64,000 bases of DNA from Escarpia spicata (GCA_963995525.1 OZ023207.1:35416792-35480791), one strand, 5' to 3'; shown: positions 1-14,618, counted from the stretch's first letter. Notes: a model not told the origin generated them from the sequence alone. A program made the numbers and translations.

Positions 1-1838
1 TAACAGTCAGAAAACGTCTATATTGCTGTAGTAGTGACCTGAAGTGTCAAACAAGCGAAATATTATGCTATCACTTCGAATTGATCGATACTCAGCATTT
101 GGGAACGTTTTTAACTGTTGATTACCCCCTATAAATGAAAACAAACCGTCAGAAAACGTGTACATTGCTGTAAATGTGAGCTGTACGGTTAAACACGAGA
201 AACGTTATGTTATGCCATTGAATTGAACGATATTCAGAATTTTGCATCGTTTTAAAGTGTTGATTACCCCCTATAAATGAAAACAAACCGTCAGAAAACG
301 TCTAGAATGCTCTGAATGTAAGCCGTACGGTGAAACATACGAAATATTATGATATATCATTGAAATGAACGATATTCAGCATTTGGTAACGTTTTTAACT
401 TTTCTTTACCCCCTATAAATGAAAACTAACCGTCAGAAAATGTCGAGACTACTGTGATAGTGAACTGTACGATCATACAAGAGAAATATTATGCTATCAC
501 TTCGAATTGATTCATACTCAGCATTTGGGAACGTTTTTAACTGTTGATTACCCCCTATAAATGAAAACAAACCGTCAGAAAACGTGTACATTGCTGTAAA
601 TGTTAGCTGTACGGTTATACACGCGAAATATTATGTTATGCCATTGAATTGAACAATATTCAGCATTTTGCATCATTTTAAAGTGTTGATTACCCCCTAT
701 AAATGAAAACTAACCGTCAGAAAACGTCTAGAATGCTCTGAATGTAAGCCGTACGGTGAAACATACGAAATATTATGTTATATCATTGAATTTAACGATA
801 TTCAGCATATAGTAACGTTTTTAACTTTTGATTACCCCCTATAAATGAAAAATAACCGTCAGAAAACGTCTACATTGCTGTGAATGTGAGCTGTACGGTT
901 ACACACGAGAAACGTTATGTTATGCCATTGAATTGAACGATATTCAGAATTTTGCATCGTTTTAAAGTGTTGATTACCCCCTATAAATGAACACTAACCT
1001 TCAGAAAACGTCTACAATGCTGTGATTGTAAGCCGAACGGTGATACATAAGAAATATTATGTTATATCATTGAAATGAGCGATATTCAGCATTTGGCAAC
1101 GTTTTTAACTTTTCTTTACCCCCTATAAATGAAAACTATCCGTCAGAAAATGTCTAGACTACTGTGATAGTGAACTGTACGATCATACAAGAGAAATATT
1201 ATGATATCACTTCGAATTGATCGATACTCAGCATTTGGGAAAGTTTTTAACTGTTGATTACCCCCTATAAATGAAAACAAAACGTCAGAAAACGTGTACA
1301 TTGCTGTAAATGTGAGCTGTACGGTTAAACACGCGAAATATTATGTTATGCCATTGAATTGAACAATATTCATCATTTTGCATCATTTTAAAGTGTTCAT
1401 TACCCCCTATAAATGAAAACTAACCGTCAGAAAACGTCTAGAATGCTCTGAATGTAAGCCGTACAGTGAAACATACGAAATATTTTATTATATCATTGAA
1501 TTGAACGATATTCAGCATATGGTAACGGTTTTAACTTTTGATTACCCCTTATATATGAAAACTAACAGTCAGAAAATGTCTAGATTACTGTCGTAGAGAA
1601 CTGTACGTTCATGCAAGAGAAATATTATGCTATCAGTTTGAATTGATTGAAACTCAGCATTTGGGATCGTTTTAAACTGTTGATTACCCGCTGTAAATGA
1701 AAACTAACCGTCAGAAAACGTCTAGATTGCTGTAATAGTGACCTGAAGTGTCAAACAAGCGATATATTATGCTATCACTTCGAATTGATCGATACTCAGC
1801 ATTTGGGAACGTTTTTAACTGTTGATTACCCCCTATAA
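1..1838 (+). repeat. Block A: shuffled edge with a repeated 5-mer
   Basis: The order is partial T1 (1-134), then a T5/T2 hybrid, a T6/T3 hybrid, T4, T5, T6 (135-844), then T2, T3, T4, T5, T6 (845-1554), T7 and T1. The two groups of five lie 710 bp apart and correspond monomer by monomer, so they look like an old 5-mer duplication whose first two members were later altered. The T6-to-T2 step at 845 skips T7 and T1 of the heptamer cycle. No gene is present. Confidence 0.8.
277..418 (+). repeat. Hybrid monomer T6/T3, first example
   Basis: The front half has the T6 signature (CTAGAATGCTCTGAATGTAAG, then GCCGTACGG). The rear half has the T3 signature (GAAATGAACGATATTCAGC and the CTTTTCTTTACC tail). 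This hybrid is a standard member of blocks A to D and replaces the T6-T7-T1-T2-T3 stretch, allowing a direct return to T4. It is absent from the regular heptads on the right. Confidence 0.8.
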
Positions 1839-2122
1839 ATGAAAAATAACCGTCAGAAAACGTCTACATTGCTGTGAATGTGAGCTGTACGGTTATACAC
1901 GAGAAACATTATGTTATGCCATTGAATTGAACGATATTCAGAATTTTGCATCGTTTTAAAGTGTTGATTACCTCCTATAAATGAAAACTAACCATCAGAA
2001 AACGTCTACAATACTGTGAATGTAAGCCGAACGGTGATACATACGAAATATTATGTTATATCATTGAAATGAACGATATTCAGCATTTGGCAACGTTTTT
2101 AACTTTTCTTTACCCCCTATAA

Positions 2123-2974
2123 ATGAAAACTAACCGTCAGAAAATGTCTAGACTACTGTGATAGTGAACTGTACGATCATACAAGAGAAATATTATGCTA
2201 TCACTTTGAATTTATTTATATTCAGCATTTGGGAACGTTTTTAACTGTTGATTACCCCCTATAAATGAAAACAAACCGTCAGAAAACGTGTACATTGCTG
2301 TAAATGTGAGCTGTACGGTTATACACGCGAAATATTATGTTATGCCATTGAATTGAACAATATTCAGCATTTTGCATCATTTTAAAGTGTTGATTACGCC
2401 CTATAAATGAAAACAAACCGTCAGAAAACGTCTAGAATGCTCTGAATGTAAGCCGTACGGTGATACATACGAAATATTATGTTATATCATTGAAATGAAC
2501 GATATTCAGCATTTGGCAACGTTTTTAACTTTTCTTTACCCCCTATAAATGAAAACTAACCGTCAGAAAATGTCTAGACTACTGTGATAGTGAACTGTAC
2601 GATCATACAAGAGAAATATTATGCTATCACTTTGAATTTATTTATATTCAGCATTTGGGAACGTTTTTAACTGTTGATTACCCCCTATAAATGAAAACAA
2701 ACCGTCAGAAAACGTGTACATTGCTGTAAATGTGAGCTGTACGGTTATACACGCGAAATATTATGTTATGCCATTGAATTGAACAATATTCAGCATTTTG
2801 CATCATTTTAAAGTGTTGATTACGCCCTATAAATGAAAACAAACCGTCAGAAAACGTCTAGAATGCTCTGAATGTAAGCCGTACGGTGAAACATACGAAA
2901 TATTATGATATATCATTGAAATGAACGATATTCAGCATTTGGCAACGTTTTTAATTTTTCTTTAACCCCTATAA
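2123..2974 (+). repeat. Trimer module T4-T5-T6/3, two tandem copies (426 bp each)
   Basis: Two successive units, 2123-2548 and 2549-2974, each hold a T4, a T5 and a hybrid monomer with a T6 front half and a T3 rear half. The GATTACGCCC variant ends both T5 monomers, 426 bp apart. The same trimer appears again later in block B (about 3540-4250) and as the extra module of the block C 16-mers, so it is a small amplifiable unit. Confidence 0.85.
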
Positions 2975-3400
2975 ATGAAAACTAACCGTCAGAAAATGTC
3001 TAGACTACTGTGATAGTGAACTGTACGATCATACAAGAGAAATATTATGCTATCACTTCGAATTGATTCATACTCAGCATTTGGGAACGTTTTTAACTGT
3101 TGATTACCCCCTATAAATGAAAACAAACCGTCAGAAAACGTGTACATTGCTGTAAATGTTAGCTGTACGGTTATACACGCGAAATATTATGTTATGCCAT
3201 TGAATTGAACAATATTCAGCATTTTGCATCATTTTAAAGTGTTGATTACCCCCTATAAATGAAAACTAACCGTCAGAAAACGTCTAGAATGCTCTGAATG
3301 TAAGCCGTACGGTGAAACATACGAAATATTATGTTATATCATTGAATTTAACGATATTCAACATATAGTAACGTTTTTAACTTTTGATTACCCCCTATAA

Positions 3401-3542
3401 ATGAAAAATAACCGTCAGAAAACGTCTACATTGCTGTGAATGTGAACTGTACGATCATACAAGAGAAATATTATGCTATCACTTTGAATTTATTTATATT
3501 CAGCATTTGGGAACGTTTTTAAATGTTGATTACCCCCTATAA
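3401..3542 (+). repeat. Hybrid monomer T2/T4
   Basis: It starts as T2 (AAAAATAACC, CTACATTGCTGTGAATGTG) and switches within GTGAACTGTACGATCATAC to a T4 body and tail. The copy of block B carries the same hybrid at 6809, so it formed before the 24-mer was duplicated. Confidence 0.8.
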
Positions 3543-5246
3543 ATGAAAACAAACCGTCAGAAAACGTGTACATTGCTGTAAATGTGAGCTGTACGGTTAT
3601 ACACGCGAAATATTATGTTATGCCATTGAATTGAACAATATTCAGCATTTTGCATCATTTTAAAGTTTTGATTACGCCCTATAAATGAAAACAAACCGTC
3701 AGAAAACGTCTAGAATGCTCTGAATGTAAGCCGTACGGTGATACATACGAAATATTATGTTATATCATTGAAATGAACGATATTCAGCATTTGGCAACGT
3801 TTTTAACTTTTCTTTACCCCCTATAAATGAAAACTAACCGTCAGAAAATGTCTAGACTACTGTGATAATGAACTGTACGATCATACAAGAGAAATATTAT
3901 GCTATCACTTTGAATTTATTTATATTCAGCATTTGGGAACGTTTTTAACTGTTGATTACCCCCTATAAATGAAAACAAACCGTCAGAAAACGTGTACATT
4001 GCTGTAAATGTGAGCTGTACGGTTATACACGCGAAATATTATGTTATGCCATTGAATTGAACAATATTCAGGATTTTGCATCATTTTAAAGTGTTGATTA
4101 CGCCCTATAAATGAAAACAAACCGTCAGAAAACGTATAGAATGCTCTGAATGTAAGCCGTACGGTGAAACATACGAAATATTATGATATATCATTGAAAT
4201 GAACGATATTCAGCATTTGGCAACGTTTTTAATTTTTCTTTAACCCCTATAAATGAAAACTAACCGTCAGAAAATGTCTAGACTACTGTGATAGTGAACT
4301 GTACGATCATACAAGAGAAATATTATGCTATCACTTCGAATTGATTCATACTCAGCATTTGGGAACGTTTTTAACTGTTGATTACCCCCTATAAATGAAA
4401 ACAAACCGTCAGAAAACGTGTACATTGCTGTAAATGTTAGCTGTACGGTTATACACGCGAAATATTATGTTATGCCATTGAATTGAACAATATTCAGCAT
4501 TTTGCATCATTTTAAAGTGTTGATTACCCCCTATAAATGAAAACTAACCCTCAGAAAACGTCTAGAATGCTCTGAATGTAAGCCGTACGGTGAAACATAC
4601 GAAATATTATGTTATATCATTGAATTTAACGATATTCAGCATATGGTAACGTTTTTAACTTTTGATTACCCCTTATATATGAAAACTAACCGTCAGAAAA
4701 TTTCTAGATTACTGTCGTAGAGAACTGTTCGTTTATGGAAGAGAAATATTATGCTATCAATTTGAATTGATTGAAACTCAGCATTTGGGATCGTTTTTAA
4801 CTGTTGATTACCCGATGTAAATGAAAACTAACCGTCAGAAAACGTCTATATTGCTGTAGTAGTGACCTGAAGTGTCAAACAAGCGAAATATTATGCTATC
4901 ACTTCGAATTGATCGATACTCAGCATTTGGGAACGTTTTTAACTGTTGATTACCCCCTATAAATGAAAACAAACCGTCAGAAAACGTGTACATTGCTGTA
5001 AATGTTAGCTGTACGGTTATACACGCGAAATATTATGTTATGCCATTGAATTGAACAATATTCAGCATTTTGCATCATTTTAAAGTGTTGATTACCCCCT
5101 ATAAATGAAAACTAACCGTCAGAAAACGTCTAGAATGCTCTGAATGTAAGCCGTACGGTGAAACATACGAAATATTATGTTATATCATTGAATTTAACGA
5201 TATTCAGCATATAGTAACGTTTTTAACTGTTGATTACCCCCTATAA

Positions 5247-8200
5247 ATGAAAAATAACCGTCAGAAAACGTCTACATTGCTGTGAATGTGAGCTGTACGG
5301 TTATACACGAGAAACATTATGTTATGCCATTGAATTGAACGATATTCAGAATTTTGCATCGTTTTAAAGTGTTGATTACCTCCTATAAATGAAAACTAAC
5401 CATCAGAAAACGTCTACAATACTGTGAATGTAAGCCGAACGGTGATACATACGAAATATTATGTTATATCATTGAAATGAACGATATTCAGCATTTGGCA
5501 ACGTTTTTAACTTTTCTTTACCCCCTATAAATGAAAACTAACCGTCAGAAAATGTCTAGACTACTGTGATAGTGAACTGTACGATCATACAAGAGAAATA
5601 TTATGCTATCACTTTGAATTTATTTATATTCAGCATTTGGGAACGTTTTTAACTGTTGATTACCCCCTATAAATGAAAACAAACCGTCAGAAAACGTGTA
5701 CATTGCTGTAAATGTGAGCTGTACGGTTATACACGCGAAATATTATGTTATGCCATTGAATTGAACAATATTCAGCATTTTGCATCATTTTAAAGTGTTG
5801 ATTACGCCCTATAAATGAAAACAAACCGTCAGAAAACGTCTAGAATGCTCTGAATGTAAGCCGTACGGTGATACATACGAAATATTATGTTATATCATTG
5901 AAATGAACGATATTCAGCATTTGGCAACGTTTTTAACTTTTCTTTACCCCCTATAAATGAAAACTAACCGTCAGAAAATGTCTAGACTACTGTGATAGTG
6001 AACTGTACGATCATACAAGAGAAATATTATGCTATCACTTTGAATTTATTTATATTCAGCATTTGGGAACGTTTTTAACTGTTGATTACCCCCTATAAAT
6101 GAAAACAAACCGTCAGAAAACGTGTACATTGCTGTAAATGTGAGCTGTACGGTTATACACGCGAAATATTATGTTATGCCATTGAATTGAACAATATTCA
6201 GCATTTTGCATCATTTTAAAGTGTTGATTACGCCCTATAAATGAAAACAAACCGTCAGAAAACGTCTAGAATGCTCTGAATGTAAGCCGTACGGTGAAAC
6301 ATACGAAATATTATGATATATCATTGAAATGAACGATATTCAGCATTTGGCAACGTTTTTAATTTTTCTTTAACCCCTATAAATGAAAACTAACCGTCAG
6401 AAAATGTCTAGACTACTGTGATAGTGAACTGTACGATCATACAAGAGAAATATTATGCTATCACTTCGAATTGATTCATACTCAGCATTTGGGAACGTTT
6501 TTAACTGTTGATTACCCCCTATAAATGAAAACAAACCGTCAGAAAACGTGTACATTGCTGTAAATGTTAGCTGTACGGTTATACACGCGAAATATTATGT
6601 TATGCCATTGAATTGAACAATATTCAGCATTTTGCATCATTTTAAAGTGTTGATTACCCCCTATAAATGAAAACTAACCGTCAGAAAACGTCTAGAATGC
6701 TCTGAATGTAAGCCGTACGGTGAAACATACGAAATATTATGTTATATCATTGAATTTAACGATATTCAGCATATAGTAACGTTTTTAACTTTTGATTACC
6801 CCCTATAAATGAAAAATAACCGTCAGAAAACGTCTACATTGCTGTGAATGTGAACTGTACGATCATACAAGAGAAATATTATGCTATCACTTTGAATTTA
6901 TTTATATTCAGCATTTGGGAACGTTTTTAACTGTTGATTACCCCCTATAAATGAAAACAAACCGTCAGAAAACGTGTACATTGCTGTAAATGTGAGCTGT
7001 ACGGTTATACACGCGAAATATTATGTTATGCCATTGAATTGAACAATATTCAGCATTTTGCATCATTTTAAAGTTTTGATTACGCCCTATAAATGAAAAC
7101 AAACCGTCAGAAAACGTCTAGAATGCTCTGAATGTAAGCCGTACGGTGATACATACGAAATATTATGTTATATCATTGAAATGAACGATATTCAGCATTT
7201 GGCAACGTTTTTAACTTTTCTTTACCCCCTATAAATGAAAACTAACCGTCAGAAAATGTCTAGACTACTGTGATAATGAACTGTACGATCATACAAGAGA
7301 AATATTATGCTATCACTTTGAATTTATTTATATTCAGCATTTGGGAACGTTTTTAACTGTTGATTACCCCCTATAAATGAAAACAAACCGTCAGAAAACG
7401 TGTACATTGCTGTAAATGTGAGCTGTACGGTTATACACGCGAAATATTATGTTATGCCATTGAATTGAACAATATTCAGGATTTTGCATCATTTTAAAGT
7501 GTTGATTACGCCCTATAAATGAAAACAAACCGTCAGAAAACGTATAGAATGCTCTGAATGTAAGCCGTACGGTGAAACATACGAAATATTATGATATATC
7601 ATTGAAATGAACGATATTCAGCATTTGGCAACGTTTTTAATTTTTCTTTAACCCCTATAAATGAAAACTAACCGTCAGAAAATGTCTAGACTACTGTGAT
7701 AGTGAACTGTACGATCATACAAGAGAAATATTATGCTATCACTTCGAATTGATTCATACTCAGCATTTGGGAACGTTTTTAACTGTTGATTACCCCCTAT
7801 AAATGAAAACAAACCGTCAGAAAACGTGTACATTGCTGTAAATGTTAGCTGTACGGTTATACACGCGAAATATTATGTTATGCCATTGAATTGAACAATA
7901 TTCAGCATTTTGCATCATTTTAAAGTGTTGATTACCCCCTATAAATGAAAACTAACCGTCAGAAAACGTCTAGAATGCTCTGAATGTAAGCCGTACGGTG
8001 AAACATACGAAATATTATGTTATATCATTGAATTTAACGATATTCAGCATATGGTAACGTTTTTAACTTTTGATTACCCCTTATATATGAAAACTAACCG
8101 TCAGAAAATTTCTAGATTACTGTCGTAGAGAACTGTTCGTTTATGGAAGAGAAATATTATGCTATCAATTTGAATTGATTGAAACTCAGCATTTGGGATC

Positions 8201-8654
8201 GTTTTTAACTGTTGATTACCCGATGTAAATGAAAACTAACCGTCAGAAAACGTCTATATTGCTGTAGTAGTGACCTGAAGTGTCAAACAAGCGAAATATT
8301 ATGCTATCACTTCGAATTGATCGATACTCAGCATTTGGGAACGTTTTTAACTGTTGATTACCCCCTATAAATGAAAACAAACCGTCAGAAAACGTGTACA
8401 TTGCTGTAAATGTTAGCTGTACGGTTATACACGCGAAATATTATGTTATGCCATTGAATTGAACAATATTCAGCATTTTGCATCATTTTAAAGTGTTGAT
8501 TACGCCCTATAAATGAAAACTAACCGTCAGAAAACGTCTAGAATGCTCTGAATGTAAGCCGTACGGTGAAACATACGAAATATTATGTTATATCATTGAA
8601 TTTAACGATATTCAGCATATAGTAACGTTTTTAACTTTTGATTACCCCTTATAT
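5247..8654 (+). repeat. Block B copy 2: 24-mer higher-order repeat, 3408 bp
   Basis: This is the second tandem copy of the 24-mer, very close to copy 1 throughout. Visible differences are few; one is GATTACGCCC against GATTACCCCC near 8490. The match to copy 1 ends near 8628, where the T6 tail changes from the CTGTTGATTACCCC form to the CTTTTGATTACCCC form. Its last three monomers are also the beginning of the 13-mer unit of block C, so B and C share material at the border. Confidence 0.93.
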
Positions 8655-10074
8655 ATGAAAACTAACCGTCAGAAAATGTCTAAATTACTGTCGTAGAGAA
8701 CTGTTCGTTCATGCAAGAGAAATATTATGCTATCAATTTGAATTGATTGAAACTCAGCATTTGGGAACGTTTTTAACTGTTGATTACCCCCTATAAATGA
8801 AAACAAACCGTAAGAAAACGTGTACATTGCTGTAAATGTGAGCTGTACGGTTATACACGCGAAATATTATGTTATGCCATTGAATTGAACAATATTCAGC
8901 ATTTTGCATCGTTTTAAAGTGTTGATTACCCCCTACAAATGAAAACTAACCACCAGAAAACGTCTACAATGCTGTGATTGTAAGCCGAACGGTGATACAT
9001 ACGAAATATTATGTTATATCATTGAAATGAACGATATTCAGCATTTGGCAACGTTTTTAACTGTTGATTACCCGCTGTAAATGAAAACTAACCGTCAGAA
9101 AACGTCTAGATTGCTGTAATAGTGACCTGAAGTGTCAAACAAGCGAAATATTATGCTATCATTTCGAATTGATCGATACTCAGCATTTGGGAACGTTTTG
9201 AACTGTTGATTACCCCCTATAAATGAAAAATAACCGTCAGAAAACGTCTACATTGCTGTGAATGTGAGCTGTACGGTTATACACGAGAAACGTTATGTTA
9301 TGCCATTGAATTGAACGATATTGAGAATTTTGCATCGTTTTAAAGTGTTGATTACCCCCTATAAATGAAAACAAACCGTCAGAAAACGTCTAGAATGCTC
9401 TGAATGTAAGCCGTACGGTGAAACAAACGAAATATTATGATATATAATTGAAATGAACGATATTCAGCATTTGGCAACGTTTTTAACTTTTCTTTACCCC
9501 CTATAAATGAAAACTAACCGTCAGAAAATGTCTAGACTACTGTGATAGTGAACTGTACGATCATACAAGAGAAATATTATGCTATCACTTCGAATTGATT
9601 CATACTCAGCATTTGGGAACGTTTTTAACTGTTGATTACCCCCTATAAATGAAAACAAACCGTCAGAAAACGTGTACATTGCTGTAAATGTTAGCTGTAC
9701 GGTTATACACGCGAAATATTATGTTATGCCATTGAATTGAACAATATTCAGCATTTTGCATCATTTTAAAGTGTTGATTACCCCCTATAAATGAAAACTA
9801 ACCGTCAGAAAACGTCTAGAATGCTCTGAATGTAAGCCGTACGGTGAAACATACGAAATATTATGTTATATCATTGAATTTAACGATATTCAGCATATGG
9901 TAACGTTTTTAACTTTTGATTACCCCTTATATATGAAAACTAACCGTCAGAAAATTTCTAGATTACTGTCGTAGAGAACTGTTCGTTTATGGAAGAGAAA
10001 TATTATGCTATCAATTTGAATTGATTGAAACTCAGCATTTGGGATCGTTTTTAACTGTTGATTACCCGATGTAA
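8229..10074 (+). repeat. Block C copy 1: 13-mer higher-order repeat, 1846 bp
   Basis: The order is T1, T5, T6, T7, T5, T3, T1, T2, T6/3, T4, T5, T6, T7. Diagnostic variants are AACCGTAAGAAAACG in the second T5, CCACCAG in T3 (caccag at 8951) and GTTTATGG in the last T7 (9985). The CACCAG mark recurs at 10797, 13069 and 15341, spaced 1846, 2272 and 2272 bp. Its first monomers overlap the end of block B copy 2. Confidence 0.9.
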
Positions 10075-12346
10075 ATGAAAACTAACCGTCAGAAAACGTC
10101 TATATTGCTGTAGTAGTGACCTGAAGTGTCAAACAAGCGAAATATTATGCTATCACTTCGAATTGATCGATACTCAGCATTTGGGAACGTTTTTAACTGT
10201 TGATTACCCCCTATAAATGAAAACAAACCGTCAGAAAACGTGTACATTGCTGTAAATGTTAGCTGTACGGTTATACACGCGAAATATTATGTTATGCCAT
10301 TGAATTGAACAATATTCAGCATTTTGCATCATTTTAAAGTGTTGATTACCCCCTATAAATGAAAACTAACCGTCAGAAAACGTCTAGAATGCTCTGAATG
10401 TAAGCCGTACGGTGAAACATACGAAATATTATGTTATATCATTGAATTTAACGATATTCAGCATATAGTAACGTTTTTAACTTTTGATTACCCCTTATAT
10501 ATGAAAACTAACCGTCAGAAAATGTCTAAATTACTGTCGTAGAGAACTGTTCGTTCATGCAAGAGAAATATTATGCTATCAATTTGAATTGATTGAAACT
10601 CAGCATTTGGGAACGTTTTTAACTGTTGATTACCCCCTATAAATGAAAACAAACCGTAAGAAAACGTGTACATTGCTGTAAATGTGAGCTGTACGGTTAT
10701 ACACGCGAAATATTATGTTATGCCATTGAATTGAACAATATTCAGCATTTTGCATCGTTTTAAAGTGTTGATTACCCCCTACAAATGAAAACTAACCACC
10801 AGAAAACGTCTACAATGCTGTGATTGTAAGCCGAACGGTGATACATACGAAATATTATGTTATATCATTGAAATGAACGATATTCAGCATTTGGCAACGT
10901 TTTTAACTGTTGATTACCCGCTGTAAATGAAAACTAACCGTCAGAAAACGTCTAGATTGCTGTAATAGTGACCTGAAGTGTCAAACAAGCGAAATATTAT
11001 GCTATCATTTCGAATTGATCGATACTCAGCATTTGGGAACGTTTTGAACTGTTGATTACCCCCTATAAATGAAAAATAACCGTCAGAAAACGTCTACATT
11101 GCTGTGAATGTGAGCTGTACGGTTATACACGAGAAACGTTATGTTATGCCATTGAATTGAACGATATTGAGAATTTTGCATCGTTTTAAAGTGTTGATTA
11201 CCCCCTATAAATGAAAACAAACCGTCAGAAAACGTCTAGAATGCTCTGAATGTAAGCCGTACGGTGAAACAAACGAAATATTATGATATATAATTGAAAT
11301 GAACGATATTCAGCATTTGGCAACGTTTTTAACTTTTCTTTACCCCCTATAAATGAAAACTAACCGTCAGAAAATGTCTAGACTACTGTGATAGTGAACT
11401 GTACGATCATACAAGAGAAATATTATGCTATCACTTCGAATTGATTCATACTCAGCATTTGGGAACGTTTTTAACTGTTGATTACCCCCTATAAATGAAA
11501 ACAAACCGTCAGAAAACGTGTACATTGCTGTAAATGTTAGCTGTACGGTTATACACGCGAAATATTATGTTATGCCATTGAATTGAACAATATTCAGCAT
11601 TTTGCATCATTTTAAAGTGTTGATTACGCCCTATAAATGAAAACAAACCGTCAGAAAACGTATAGAATGCTCTGAATGTAAGCCGTACGGTGAAACATAC
11701 GAAATATTATGATATATCATTGAAATGAACGATATTCAGCATTTGGCAACGTTTTTAATTTTTCTTTAACCCCTATAAATGAAAACTAACCGTCAGAAAA
11801 TGTCTAGACTACTGTGATAGTGAACTGTACGATCATACAAGAGAAATATTATGCTATCACTTCGAATTGATTCATACTCAGCATTTGGGAACGTTTTTAA
11901 CTGTTGATTACCCCCTATAAATGAAAACAAACCGTCAGAAAACGTGTACATTGCTGTAAATGTTAGCTGTACGGTTATACACGCGAAATATTATGTTATG
12001 CCATTGAATTGAACAATATTCAGCATTTTGCATCATTTTAAAGTGTTGATTACCCCCTATAAATGAAAACTAACCGTCAGAAAACGTCTAGAATGCTCTG
12101 AATGTAAGCCGTACGGTGAAACATACGAAATATTATGTTATATCATTGAATTTAACGATATTCAGCATATGGTAACGTTTTTAACTTTTGATTACCCCTT
12201 ATATATGAAAACTAACCGTCAGAAAATTTCTAGATTACTGTCGTAGAGAACTGTTCGTTTATGGAAGAGAAATATTATGCTATCAATTTGAATTGATTGA
12301 AACTCAGCATTTGGGATCGTTTTTAACTGTTGATTACCCGATGTAA
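10075..12346 (+). repeat. Block C copy 2: 16-mer higher-order repeat, 2272 bp
   Basis: It has the same order as the 13-mer but three more monomers before the final T4/T5-T6-T7 run. The 426-bp length difference is exactly three monomers. Its GTTTATGG marker at 12257 lies 2272 bp after that of copy 1. Confidence 0.9.
11637..12062 (+). repeat. Extra trimer (T6/3-T4-T5) that turns the 13-mer into a 16-mer
   Basis: These three monomers have no counterpart in copies 1 and 4 of block C. The T6/3 member carries the CGTATAGAATG variant (near 11659) also seen in block B at about 4136 and 7544, and the TTAATTTTTC mark. The module therefore resembles block B material, which suggests exchange between B-type and C-type arrays; the exact insertion point is ambiguous because the flanking monomers are the same subtypes. 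Confidence 0.75.
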
Positions 12347-14618
12347 ATGAAAACTAACCGTCAGAAAACGTCTATATTGCTGTAGTAGTGACCTGAAGTG
12401 TCAAACAAGCGAAATATTATGCTATCACTTCGAATTGATCGATACTCAGCATTTGGGAACGTTTTTAACTGTTGATTACCCCCTATAAATGAAAACAAAC
12501 CGTCAGAAAACGTGTACATTGCTGTAAATGTTAGCTGTACGGTTATACACGCGAAATATTATGTTATGCCATTGAATTGAACAATATTCAGCATTTTGCA
12601 TCATTTTAAAGTGTTGATTACGCCCTATAAATGAAAACTAACCGTCAGAAAACGTCTAGAATGCTCTGAATGTAAGCCGTACGGTGAAACATACGAAATA
12701 TTATGTTATATCATTGAATTTAACGATATTCAGCATATAGTAACGTTTTTAACTTTTGATTACCCCTTATATATGAAAACTAACCGTCAGAAAATGTCTA
12801 AATTACTGTCGTAGAGAACTGTTCGTTCATGCAAGAGAAATATTATGCTATCAATTTGAATTGATTGAAACTCAGCATTTGGGAACGTTTTTAACTGTTG
12901 ATTACCCCCTATAAATGAAAACAAACCGTAAGAAAACGTGTACATTGCTGTAAATGTGAGCTGTACGGTTATACACGCGAAATATTATGTTATGCCATTG
13001 AATTGAACAATATTCAGCATTTTGCATCGTTTTAAAGTGTTGATTACCCCCTACAAATGAAAACTAACCACCAGAAAACGTCTACAATGCTGTGATTGTA
13101 AGCCGAACGGTGATACATACGAAATATTATGTTATATCATTGAAATGAACGATATTCAGCATTTGGCAACGTTTTTAACTGTTGATTACCCGCTGTAAAT
13201 GAAAACTAACCGTCAGAAAACGTCTAGATTGCTGTAATAGTGACCTGAAGTGTCAAACAAGCGAAATATTATGCTATCATTTCGAATTGATCGATACTCA
13301 GCATTTGGGAACGTTTTGAACTGTTGATTACCCCCTATAAATGAAAAATAACCGTCAGAAAACGTCTACATTGCTGTGAATGTGAGCTGTACGGTTATAC
13401 ACGAGAAACGTTATGTTATGCCATTGAATTGAACGATATTGAGAATTTTGCATCGTTTTAAAGTGTTGATTACCCCCTATAAATGAAAACAAACCGTCAG
13501 AAAACGTCTAGAATGCTCTGAATGTAAGCCGTACGGTGAAACAAACGAAATATTATGATATATAATTGAAATGAACGATATTCAGCATTTGGCAACGTTT
13601 TTAACTTTTCTTTACCCCCTATAAATGAAAACTAACCGTCAGAAAATGTCTAGACTACTGTGATAGTGAACTGTACGATCATACAAGAGAAATATTATGC
13701 TATCACTTCGAATTGATTCATACTCAGCATTTGGGAACGTTTTTAACTGTTGATTACCCCCTATAAATGAAAACAAACCGTCAGAAAACGTGTACATTGC
13801 TGTAAATGTTAGCTGTACGGTTATACACGCGAAATATTATGTTATGCCATTGAATTGAACAATATTCAGCATTTTGCATCATTTTAAAGTGTTGATTACC
13901 CCCTATAAATGAAAACTAACCGTCAGAAAACGTCTAGAATGCTCTGAATGTAAGCCGTACGGTGAAACATACGAAATATTATGATATATCATTGAAATGA
14001 ACGATATTCAGCATTTGGCAACGTTTTTAATTTTTCTTTAACCCCTATAAATGAAAACTAACCGTCAGAAAATGTCTAGACTACTGTGATAGTGAACTGT
14101 ACGATCATACAAGAGAAATATTATGCTATCACTTCGAATTGATTCATACTCAGCATTTGGGAACGTTTTTAACTGTTGATTACCCCCTATAAATGAAAAC
14201 AAACCGTCAGAAAACGTGTACATTGCTGTAAATGTTAGCTGTACGGTTATACACGCGAAATATTATGTTATGCCATTGAATTGAACAATATTCAGCATTT
14301 TGCATCATTTTAAAGTGTTGATTACCCCCTATAAATGAAAACTAACCGTCAGAAAACGTCTAGAATGCTCTGAATGTAAGCCGTACGGTGAAACATACGA
14401 AATATTATGTTATATCATTGAATTTAACGATATTCAGCATATGGTAACGTTTTTAACTTTTGATTACCCCTTATATATGAAAACTAACCGTCAGAAAATT
14501 TCTAGATTACTGTCGTAGAGAACTGTTCGTTTATGGAAGAGAAATATTATGCTATCAATTTGAATTGATTGAAACTCAGCATTTGGGATCGTTTTTAACT
14601 GTTGATTACCCGATGTAA
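12347..14618 (+). repeat. Block C copy 3: 16-mer higher-order repeat, 2272 bp
   Basis: It matches copy 2 in order and markers (CACCAG at 13069, GTTTATGG at 14529). Its extra trimer (about 13909-14334) differs slightly: the T6/3 monomer has CGTCTAGAATG rather than CGTATAGAATG, preceded by GATTACCCCC rather than GATTACGCCC. Confidence 0.9.

Larger units (their letters stand above)
1839..5246 (+). repeat. Block B copy 1: 24-mer higher-order repeat, 3408 bp
   Basis: This copy contains 24 monomers: T2, T3, T4, T5, T6/3, T4, T5, T6/3, T4, T5, T6, a T2/T4 hybrid, T5, T6/3, T4, T5, T6/3, T4, T5, T6, T7, T1, T5, T6. Rare variants match the next copy exactly 3408 bp away: the TTAATTTTTC variant at 2951 and 6359 and again at 4229 and 7637, and GTTTATGG at 4731 and 8139. 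Homology to copy 2 begins close to 1812, slightly left of the ATG register. It is mostly made of T4-T5-T6 trimers rather than full heptads. Confidence 0.93.
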
